In this document: in pieces, positions 1 to 6,080 of the stretch
Position numbering within the stretch: the first letter of the stretch is position 1
Layout: each line of letters opens with the position of its first letter
From: Sedimentisphaerales bacterium
GTDB lineage: Bacteria; Planctomycetota; Phycisphaerae; Sedimentisphaerales; SG8-4
NCBI GenBank assembly: GCA_016932895.1
Contig: JAFGCA010000293.1
Location: forward strand, 1-11,969
Length of the DNA: 11,969 bases
Direction: 5' to 3'
Made by a program: the position numbers and the translations under genes
Notes under the pieces: generated by a model
The model's input: the letters and a program-made list of their open reading frames with translations, nothing else
The model's database searches: none
What the model was told of the DNA's origin: nothing

Positions 1-564
1 ATCCTCTGGGCCGCCCGCTGGGAGCATGACAAGAACCCTGAAACCTTCTTTGAGGCGTTGAAGTTGCTAAAGCAGCGAGGCGTTGTGTTTCGACTCAGCG
101 TCATCGGCGAGAGATTTCGGGATGAACCCGAGGTTTTCGATTGGGCCCGCCGGCACTTCGCCAACCGTATCGACCGCTGGGGCTACCAGCCCGATCGAGC
201 CGATTATGAAGCCGCCTTGTGTGAAGCCGACGTATTCGTCTCGACGGCCGAACACGAATTCTTCGGACTCAGTGCCGTGGAGGCCGCCCTGGCCGGCGCG
301 TACCCTTTGCTGCCCGAACGGCTGGCGTATCCGGAGATCTTCGGCCTCACAGAAGATCCTGCGGCCAAGGCGTTCTTCTACACTGGCAACAGCGCAGATC
401 TGGCCAACAAGCTGACCGAATGTGCCCGGCGGCTGGAAGCAGGGGCCTCTCTTGGCGATCTCACACAGAACCTCCGACAGCATCTGCGGAGATTCCAGTG
501 GCCGCTCCTGGCCCCGATCCTCGACGAGGGGCTCACGCATCTGGCCTCCGATCCGATCCACTGA
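1..564 (+). CDS. tRNA-queuosine alpha-mannosyltransferase-like (DUF3524/GTDC1 family) glycosyltransferase, C-terminal part
   Basis: The frame is open from the first base and stops at 562-564, so the start lies left of the window; 187 residues are visible. They form the nucleotide-sugar-binding half of a GT-B retaining glycosyltransferase. Near the left edge is RWEHDKNPETFF (residues 6-17), then SVIGERF (33-39), RWGY (59-62), and STAEHEFFGLSAVEA (81-95), which holds an E-x7-E pair (E86, E94), followed by YPEIF (110-114). This series of motifs is the one I know from GTDC1, the eukaryotic enzyme that mannosylates queuosine in tRNA-Asp, and from bacterial DUF3524 proteins. Family membership is clear. 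Activity on queuosine tRNA in this bacterium is inferred; another acceptor is possible. The gene converges on pckG with a 46-base gap that shows no obvious terminator. Confidence 0.85.
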   Translation: MLWAARWEHDKNPETFFEALKLLKQRGVVFRLSVIGERFRDEPEVFDWARRHFANRIDRWGYQPDRADYEAALCEADVFVSTAEHEFFGLSAVEAALAGAYPLLPERLAYPEIFGLTEDPAAKAFFYTGNSADLANKLTECARRLEAGASLGDLTQNLRQHLRRFQWPLLAPILDEGLTHLASDPIH

Positions 565-610
565 CCGACCGGGTGCAGCCAGCCCCATTCCCGCGCACAG
601 GCTCCAAACA

Positions 611-2482
611 CTACAGATCCATCGGAGCGATGTAGTCCTTGCCGTGAGTAGCCTTCAACTCTTCCAGTCGTCTGCGCTGGGCAACCATCTCGCTCTTCAT
701 CGTCTCGGGAGTATCCATAACCGTGGCGTAGATCTCGCCCATACGATCAAGTTTGGCCAGCAACTCAGGAATACGGACGGTAAACTGCTCCACATAGTCC
801 TGCTCGGTATACTCTTTGTCCAGAACCTGCTTGAAGAGCCGCTTCAGGTCGGGGTATTTCGGGATCAGGCCGTAGCCCGCATCCAGGGTTTCAACGTCAT
901 TGTGGACGCGCAGCTCCATCCACTTGACCCACACCGCTTTGTCCAGCATCCCGTTGAGGTATTTGCCGCTCTTCCTCAGGAAGTAGTTCGTGCCGAAGAC
1001 CTTGGGTCGCTTTGCCTCGGCAGCAAAATCCAGATTGTTCTGGATGTACCTCCCAACGGACATGGACAGAAAGTCCATGTTGCTCATCACGTTCCACTTT
1101 CGCACGCCTTCGGCGCCGATGGTGGCAGCGGTGGTCTCGGACTCGAGCATGGCGCCCATGGTGCAAATGCCGTGTTGCCAGCTATAGGCTTCGCGCACCG
1201 GGACATTCGTATCGCTGTCCCGGCCGCCGTAGATGATACCGCCGACGGGCAAGCCGCTGGGGTTGTCCCAGTCCGGATCCTGGTTCTTCAGGTCGGCCAT
1301 GCGCACCGTATAACGGGCATTCTTGTGGCTCGGCGTCGTGTCATTGCCGTCCGGGCCTTTCATGCCTTTTTTCCACTCCAGACTGACGTGGTTCATCCCT
1401 GTCTCGGGGATCTCTTCGCCCATGCCCAGCCAGTAGGGCTTGCCGTCGTTGACCAAGACATTGCCGAAGATAACCTCCCCTTCGTTGTGCAACACGTCCC
1501 AAATGACCGGGTCGCCGTCGGCGTTGACGTCCTGGATAATGCCGAAGATGCCGGCCTCGACGTTGGCGGCTCGAAATTCGCCATCGATGACACGGAAATA
1601 CGCCAGGTCGTCGCCCACGATGTTTTCGCCCGGGATCATGGCGGTGGAGGTCTTTCCGCAAGCGGAGGGGTAAGCGCCGCACAGGTAGGTCTTGCGGCCA
1701 CCCGGGCCGTTGGCGCGCATGATGAACATGTGCTCGGCCAGCCAGCCTTCCCGGTCGGCCTTGCGGATGGCCAGACGCAGCGACAGCTTCTTGAGACCCA
1801 CGGTATTGCCGGCGTACTGCGTGTTGACCGAGTATACGGTGTTCCGGGTATGATCCATGTACACGCGGTTGAGCTCGTGGTTCTTGCTGGTCATGCGCTC
1901 GGTCACCTCGCCGGTGCAATGACGGAATTTGAAGAACTCGAAGTCCCCCCCGGCGCTCTGGCGTTTGAATTCTTCGTAGCCCCTCTGGTAGAGCATGTCT
2001 TCGCTGTGGACAACGTAGGCAGAGTCCGTAATCTGCAGACACGGAATCGCGAAAACCGAATTGGTGGGGCCCAGGCAGAAGAACCGGACCAACATGGTAC
2101 GGCCCTTGTACGCACCGCGCTGCAGATCCTCAATCTCTTTGAGGCCTTCCTCGCGCTCCACCTGATTGAGCTTGGAATCCAGGGCTTCATCGCGCGGCAC
2201 AAGGTATTTGGTGACTTCCTTCTTGCGCGCCTGGTCGTAGTAGCTGTCAAAGTGGGCCGTGTGCCCTTTGACGGCAAGCGGCAGCTCTTCTTTGTTGTCG
2301 ATGGCGAGCTGGCGGCAGTAGGCAACGTCCTCGTCGCAGTCCGTGCCGACCCAGACCTTCTCGGGCCCACACAACTCAATAGCCCTGGCAACAAAGGCAT
2401 TCACCTCGGAATTATTCAAGGCCGTGAGTTTCTCCAGGCTGGCCTCATCCATTTTGCTCTTCAGTACTGACAGGATGTCCAT
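611..2482 (-). CDS. pckG: phosphoenolpyruvate carboxykinase (GTP)
   Basis: Cytosolic enzyme that converts oxaloacetate and GTP to phosphoenolpyruvate, GDP and CO2, the committed step of gluconeogenesis (or the reverse, anaplerotic reaction). The 623 residues match the usual GTP-class length of about 600-620. Visible motifs are the P-loop with the hyperreactive cysteine, AYPSACGKTS (270-279, C275), the metal/kinase-2 motif VGDDLAY (289-295), and a guanine-side region near YGGRDSDTNVPV (418-429). Several segments differ from textbook PCK1-like sequences, so this is a divergent branch of the GTP class. The ATG at 2482 is chosen because AAAGGAG (plus-strand 2488-2494) lies 5 bases upstream. An in-frame ATG at 2539 would add 19 residues, but its GGAGG is only 2 bases away. 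The gene is monocistronic as far as can be seen and divergent from the symporter. Confidence 0.95.
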   Translation of the reverse strand: MDILSVLKSKMDEASLEKLTALNNSEVNAFVARAIELCGPEKVWVGTDCDEDVAYCRQLAIDNKEELPLAVKGHTAHFDSYYDQARKKEVTKYLVPRDEALDSKLNQVEREEGLKEIEDLQRGAYKGRTMLVRFFCLGPTNSVFAIPCLQITDSAYVVHSEDMLYQRGYEEFKRQSAGGDFEFFKFRHCTGEVTERMTSKNHELNRVYMDHTRNTVYSVNTQYAGNTVGLKKLSLRLAIRKADREGWLAEHMFIMRANGPGGRKTYLCGAYPSACGKTSTAMIPGENIVGDDLAYFRVIDGEFRAANVEAGIFGIIQDVNADGDPVIWDVLHNEGEVIFGNVLVNDGKPYWLGMGEEIPETGMNHVSLEWKKGMKGPDGNDTTPSHKNARYTVRMADLKNQDPDWDNPSGLPVGGIIYGGRDSDTNVPVREAYSWQHGICTMGAMLESETTAATIGAEGVRKWNVMSNMDFLSMSVGRYIQNNLDFAAEAKRPKVFGTNYFLRKSGKYLNGMLDKAVWVKWMELRVHNDVETLDAGYGLIPKYPDLKRLFKQVLDKEYTEQDYVEQFTVRIPELLAKLDRMGEIYATVMDTPETMKSEMVAQRRRLEELKATHGKDYIAPMDL

Positions 2483-2571
2483 CAATTCTCCTTTCCGCAG
2501 TTCAAAAGAAGCCGCGTCCTGCGATTCGTCGTGGACCATGGCCTCCACATTCCGAGCGTCTACACACAGTA

Positions 2572-2621
2572 TCCAGGGCCGTACGTACCTGGAATCCCTT
2601 CTGTTCCCCAGGTTTCCTGGG
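2572..2621 (-). promoter_or_regulatory. paired hairpins in the pckG 5' leader
   Basis: Two inverted repeats lie between the candidate promoter and the pckG start. One is TCCAGG (2572-2577) with CCTGGA (2588-2593) around a 10-base loop. The other is CCCAGG (2607-2612) with CCTGGG (2616-2621) around a 3-base loop. Because both share the CCAGG/CCTGG core, an arm of one can pair with an arm of the other, so mutually exclusive folds are possible. Neither is followed by a T-run in the direction of pckG transcription. A regulatory role is inferred. Confidence 0.35.
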
Positions 2622-2685
2622 CGCACCGGAAACCGCAGTTGCAGAACGCGCTACGTCTGAAGTTACCCGGTTAAGTGAAGCGACA

Positions 2686-2713
2686 ACCATAACGATCTGA
2701 GCGGCGTTGTCAA
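2686..2713 (-). promoter_or_regulatory. candidate sigma-70-type promoter for pckG
   Basis: On the minus strand, TTGACA (plus 2708-2713) is followed after 16 bases by TATGGT (plus 2686-2691, 4 of 6 matches to TATAAT). Transcription would begin near 2679 and give a leader of about 197 bases before the pckG ATG. The perfect -35 box is the main support. The assignment is sequence-only. Confidence 0.4.
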
Positions 2714-2946
2714 CTCTTTTGCCATGAATTCCCTCCACCAGGGCGCAGCCACTGATACGTAACTCCTTGATTTTATTAAACTTAGAAACACTCCGAGATC
2801 AGGCCACACCTTCGCGGCCGCGTTGGAAAAACTCGTTTGTCGCGGTGGTTCTCCGCCGGGGCGGCGCACCGGAGACCGCTGACCGCCGCGGTCGCACGGC
2901 TCTCGATCCCAACGAGAATTGGCCCATGAGACACGGGAATGAGGCC

Positions 2947-2975
2947 TTGACAGGCAGGAACGACAATGAGACGAT
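2947..2975 (+). promoter_or_regulatory. candidate promoter for the symporter-dehydrogenase unit
   Basis: A perfect TTGACA (2947-2952) is followed after 17 bases by GACGAT (2970-2975), which matches TATAAT at only 3 of 6 positions. It would start transcription near 2982, about 73 bases before the symporter ATG. A weaker alternative is CTGATA (2752-2757) with TATTAA (2774-2779) at 16-base spacing in the AT-rich patch. Neither is decisive. Confidence 0.25.
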
Positions 2976-3054
2976 CCACCGGCGCGTGCTGGCCCCGCAC
3001 CGAGCGTCGGCGGTGATGCGGCATGAATTCGAGTTGGCAAAGCCCGGAGTGTCT

Positions 3055-4806
3055 ATGGTTATCCTCGGTTTGGACGTGTTGATTTGGGTGGTCCTGATGC
3101 TCTATTTTGCCGGCGTACTGCTGCTGGGCTGGTGGAGCAAGCGGGAAATTCGCGGCCAGGAAGGCTATCTTCTGGGCAACCGCCAGTTCGGCTCGCTGAT
3201 GATGGTGATGCACGCGTTTGGGGCCGGCACCCACCCGGGCAACGCCGCCGGTGTCGTCACCGCCACCGTCGCCAGCGGCGTCTCCGGCATCTGGGTCTCG
3301 TGGATGTGGCTGTTCGGGACGCCCTTCTACTGGCTCATCGCCCCGGTCGTACGGCGTATGCGGTACCTGACCATGGCGGATTTCTACGAGAAACGCTTCG
3401 GCAAGGCCGCCAGCATCCTCTATATCATCGTGGCCTCGGCCGGCATGATCGTCTTTCTCGGCGGTGTCCTGCTGGCCACCACCCGCACCGTCCAGGGGAT
3501 GATGGGCAAAACCGCCACCGTCACCAGCGCACCGGTTGCCGCCGACGGCGTCCAGAGCTCCCAGGCCGTCGCCGAGAGTGATGCGGGATACGTCAGCGAG
3601 AAGGAAAGCGACCTCTGGTTCTTCGGGATCCTGCTGGTGTCGACCGCCGTTTTCATCGTCTACAGCTACTGGGGTGGGATCATCGCAGCGATCCGAACCG
3701 ACATGATTCAGGGGCTGATGATCATAGCGTTGTCCTTTATCGCCATCCCGGCGGCCCTGCGTCTGCAGGAAGTCGGGGGGATGCGCGGCCTGCTCGATAC
3801 TCTCACCGCCCAACAGGCCGAGAACCCCAGCATCCTGCGCCTCTTCGACCCCAAGTCCTTCAATATCTGGACGGTCCTTCTGCTCTGCATCAACGCGCCG
3901 CTGACCGCTCTGGCCTTTCCCCATCTGATCTCCGTTTGCGGCGCCGGCAGAACCGAGTGGCAGGGCCGGGTCGGCTTCACGTACGGCAACGTCCTCAAAC
4001 GCGTCTGCACCATCGGCTGGAGCCTGCTCGGACTCGCCTGGCTGGTTTATTTGATCAACTCGGGCGTGGCGGTCAATGCGGAGACCGCCTTCGGCGACTC
4101 GATCCGCAGACTGCTGCCGCCGGTGCTGCAAGGCGTCATGCTCGCCTGCGTCATGGCCGCGGCCATGTCCTCCGGCGACGCCGTCCAGGTAACTGTCGCC
4201 GGACTGTTCTCACAGAATATCTACCGTACCTACATCAAGCCCGACGCCTCTGAATCCGAGCTCGTAAGCTTCACCCGCCGCACCGGCGTCGTCATCGCCC
4301 TGATCGCACTCGTTTTCGCCATACTGATGCGAAGCAGCATCGTCAAAGCCTTGCTGGACTACTTCAACATCCTCAGCCTCATCGGGATTGCCACCGCCAT
4401 GGGTATCTTGTGGCGGCGTATGAACACCACGGGCGTGTTTTGCAGCGCCGTCCTTGCCGTGGGAGCGTTCGTCGTCACCCGCTACGTGTGCAACTGTCCA
4501 CGAGCAGTCACCGTGGGAGTCCCGATCCTGATAGGCGTTCTGGCCGGGGTAACCGGCAGTCTCGTGACCGCCCCCTCCAATCGCGAGAGAGTCGACGACT
4601 TCTTCAAGCGCATTTATACACCGATCGGAGCCGAAGACAGATTCAAGCTGAGTCTCGACGAAGTCGTCCCCGCCGAAAGGCGTCTGCTCACCGCCGGCGG
4701 CCTGTTCATCGTCAAACCCTCCGCGCAATCCGTGGTGGGCTTTCTGATTACACTGGCCATTTGTCTGGCCTGCGTCGCCGTAATGGTGGCCCTGCTCAAG
4801 CTGTAA
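3055..4806 (+). CDS. sodium:solute symporter (SSS) family transporter
   Basis: Integral inner-membrane protein of 583 residues with about 13-14 hydrophobic segments, expected to use the sodium gradient to import a small organic solute. The N-terminus runs TM1 (about 3-25), then the family hallmark GYLLGNRQFG (37-46) and a TM2 with GAGTHPGN (56-63). The motif AAMSSGDAVQ (369-378) matches the sodium-site region of the SSS/LeuT fold, with S372-S373 as likely ligands. An unusually hydrophilic loop occupies about 150-186, between TM4 and TM5. The ATG at 3055 is chosen because GGAG (3046-3049) is 5 bases upstream and homology-like sequence begins there; GTG/ATG at 3013/3016 are alternatives. The dehydrogenase gene starts one base after the stop, so the two are almost certainly co-transcribed. 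The substrate cannot be read from the sequence; the partner enzyme suggests a hydroxy acid or related compound. Confidence 0.85.
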   Translation: MVILGLDVLIWVVLMLYFAGVLLLGWWSKREIRGQEGYLLGNRQFGSLMMVMHAFGAGTHPGNAAGVVTATVASGVSGIWVSWMWLFGTPFYWLIAPVVRRMRYLTMADFYEKRFGKAASILYIIVASAGMIVFLGGVLLATTRTVQGMMGKTATVTSAPVAADGVQSSQAVAESDAGYVSEKESDLWFFGILLVSTAVFIVYSYWGGIIAAIRTDMIQGLMIIALSFIAIPAALRLQEVGGMRGLLDTLTAQQAENPSILRLFDPKSFNIWTVLLLCINAPLTALAFPHLISVCGAGRTEWQGRVGFTYGNVLKRVCTIGWSLLGLAWLVYLINSGVAVNAETAFGDSIRRLLPPVLQGVMLACVMAAAMSSGDAVQVTVAGLFSQNIYRTYIKPDASESELVSFTRRTGVVIALIALVFAILMRSSIVKALLDYFNILSLIGIATAMGILWRRMNTTGVFCSAVLAVGAFVVTRYVCNCPRAVTVGVPILIGVLAGVTGSLVTAPSNRERVDDFFKRIYTPIGAEDRFKLSLDEVVPAERRLLTAGGLFIVKPSAQSVVGFLITLAICLACVAVMVALLKL

Positions 4807-4807
4807 G

Positions 4808-5743
4808 GTGTCAGTCGTGAACGCAACCCGTCAACAGTCCGATGGGAGCGGGACCGTGGGCCTGATCGGCCTCGGGCTCGTCGGAACCGCCGCCGCGGAA
4901 GTGCTGCTTTCCCGAAGTTTTGACATCGTCGGCTTCGACATCGACGCGGTGAGATGCGCCAACCTCCGAACCCTCGGCGGGCGCGTTGCTGCATCGCCCG
5001 CGGAAGTGGCACGGGCCGTTCCGCGTGTAGTGCTCTCTCTGCCCAATACGAACGTCGTGCGTGAGGTCGTGGAAGGACCGAACGGGCTCATCGAGGCCGA
5101 GAAAACGCCCCGTTACATCGTCGATACGACAACGGGCGACCCCGAAGAGACGAGCCAACTGGCGCAGCGCCTGGACGAGCGGGGAATTCGCCTGCTCGAT
5201 GCCACGATCTCGGGCTCCAGCGACCAGGTTCGTAACAGAGAGGCGGTCTTCATGGTGGGGGGCGACAAAGCTGCTTTCGAATACTGCACGGACATCCTCA
5301 CCGCCCTGTCCGAGAAAGTCTTCTACCTCGGTCCCTCCGGCAGCGGCTCAAAAGCCAAGCTGGCCAGCAATCTGGTTCTCGGGCTCAACCGCCTGGTCTT
5401 GGCCGAGGGGCTTGTCTTCGCGGAAAGACTGGGCCTCGACCTGAAGAGCTTCCTGGAATTGCTCAAGGTCTCGCCGGCCTATTCGGTCGCGATGGACATC
5501 AAAGGCCAGAAGATGTTGAGGCAGGATTTCACGCCGCAATCCCGCATCCGACAACACCATAAAGACGTCTCACTCATTCTCAAGTATGCCCGGCAAGCCG
5601 GCCAGGAACTGCCGCTGTCCCGCGTGCATCGGGACATCCTGGAGAAGGCGATGGCCGCCGGTGAGGGCGATCTGGACAACGCGGCCGTGATCCGCGAAGT
5701 CGCGCGCCGGCGAGAAAAACTCGGGGATGAGCCCCAACAATGA
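4808..5743 (+). CDS. NAD(P)-dependent beta-hydroxyacid dehydrogenase (3-hydroxyisobutyrate dehydrogenase family)
   Basis: Soluble oxidoreductase of 311 residues, the usual family length. It has an N-terminal Rossmann domain with GLIGLGLVG (18-26), a dinucleotide-selecting acidic residue in GFDID (42-46), the substrate loop DATISGSSDQ (131-140, the family's D-x-x-x-S-G), the catalytic segment GSGSKAKLASN (178-188) with K184 and N188, and KDVSL (252-256) in the all-alpha C-terminal domain. Relatives include 3-hydroxyisobutyrate dehydrogenase, tartronate semialdehyde reductase, and gamma-hydroxybutyrate or succinic-semialdehyde reductases; which one this is cannot be decided. It begins with GTG one base after the symporter stop. 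A second GTG at 4817 fits the AAGG/GGTG Shine-Dalgarno overlapping that stop somewhat better and would give 308 residues. The context suggests it processes the compound the symporter imports. Confidence 0.85.
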   Translation: MSVVNATRQQSDGSGTVGLIGLGLVGTAAAEVLLSRSFDIVGFDIDAVRCANLRTLGGRVAASPAEVARAVPRVVLSLPNTNVVREVVEGPNGLIEAEKTPRYIVDTTTGDPEETSQLAQRLDERGIRLLDATISGSSDQVRNREAVFMVGGDKAAFEYCTDILTALSEKVFYLGPSGSGSKAKLASNLVLGLNRLVLAEGLVFAERLGLDLKSFLELLKVSPAYSVAMDIKGQKMLRQDFTPQSRIRQHHKDVSLILKYARQAGQELPLSRVHRDILEKAMAAGEGDLDNAAVIREVARRREKLGDEPQQ

Positions 5744-5757
5744 CCTTCTACAGAATA

Positions 5758-5797
5758 ACCCGGGCCCAGACCCGGGCGGAACAACCGATATTATCGG
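5758..5797. repeat. direct repeat ACCCGGGC and adjacent 13-bp palindrome
   Basis: ACCCGGGC occurs twice (5758-5765 and 5770-5777). Since CCCGGG is self-complementary, the copies can also form a 6-bp GC stem around CCCAGA. Eight bases on is the perfect palindrome CCGATA-T-TATCGG (5785-5797). The block follows the dehydrogenase stop by 14 bases. There is no T-run, so an intrinsic terminator is not supported; a protein-binding site or a weak structural terminator is possible. Confidence 0.35.
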
Positions 5798-5925
5798 CCG
5801 CAGTTTGCCCTGCATCAGCGGCGGGAACACCGTGCCCATATTCGGTGCCATCATCAAGGCAGGGACAAGATCAACATGGGCATGCAGCCCTCTTGACGAA
5901 AATACCGAGGCGATTGAAAACGAAG

Positions 5926-5954
5926 TTGACACCCGTTTGAGGGGGGCTCACAAT
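5926..5954 (+). promoter_or_regulatory. candidate sigma-70-type promoter for the NRAMP-like gene
   Basis: TTGACA (5926-5931, perfect) is followed after exactly 17 bases by CACAAT (5949-5954, 4 of 6 matches). Transcription would start near 5961 and leave a leader of about 120 bases before the ATG at 6081. This is the best-spaced promoter candidate in the window. Confidence 0.45.
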
Positions 5955-5975
5955 AGGCGCCACGTTTGTATAGGG

Positions 5976-6074
5976 ACAGGGGCCCCGTCCTGTGAGACCG
6001 GCCCCGGCATGATCCTTGGGATGAGATATCTCCTCTCGTCTCGAACCGTAGCCTGATATTCCTGAAACAGGAGG
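5976..6074 (+). promoter_or_regulatory. structured 5' leader with ribosome binding site in a hairpin
   Basis: The Shine-Dalgarno AGGAGG (6069-6074) is 6 bases before the ATG at 6081. Most of it lies in the 3' arm of a short hairpin, TCCTG (6060-6064)-AAA-CAGGA (6068-6072). Two upstream segments could also pair with it: TCCTGT (5988-5993), which alternatively pairs with ACAGG (5976-5980), and CTCCT (6030-6034) at the end of the palindrome GAGATATCTC (6023-6032). This gives competing folds that expose or hide the start. I do not recognise a known riboswitch class; control is inferred. Confidence 0.35.
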
Positions 6075-6080
6075 CACCCG

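Larger units (their letters stand above)
2483..3054. other. divergent intergenic region pckG / symporter
   Basis: There are 572 bases between two divergent starts. The symporter frame stays open leftwards to about 2767 (TTG). That stretch encodes a charged, arginine-rich sequence with no resemblance to the start of a symporter, so I treat it as untranslated. The region holds a candidate leftward promoter (2686-2713), two leader hairpins for pckG (2572-2621), an AT-rich patch (2763-2792) unlike the surrounding GC-rich DNA, and a candidate rightward promoter (2947-2975). I see no small gene with a convincing ribosome binding site. Confidence 0.6.

Noticed and set aside
565..610. A shared terminator between the mannosyltransferase-like gene and pckG
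   Set aside because: No stem of more than about 4 bp and no T-run on either strand in the 46 bases.
422..2470. A 682-codon open frame on the plus strand across almost the whole pckG gene
   Set aside because: It is antisense to a gene with clear PEP carboxykinase motifs. Its product shows no domain pattern, and GC-rich codon bias creates such frames.
2767..3054. N-terminal extension of the symporter from TTG 2767
   Set aside because: The 96 extra residues are polar and arginine-rich with no family resemblance. The hydrophobic N-terminus typical of the family begins just after the ATG at 3055, which has its own Shine-Dalgarno.
2782..4131. A 449-codon minus-strand frame opposite the symporter
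   Set aside because: The product is rich in Asp, Gly, His and Gln without hydrophobic or domain structure, as expected for the complement of a membrane-protein gene.
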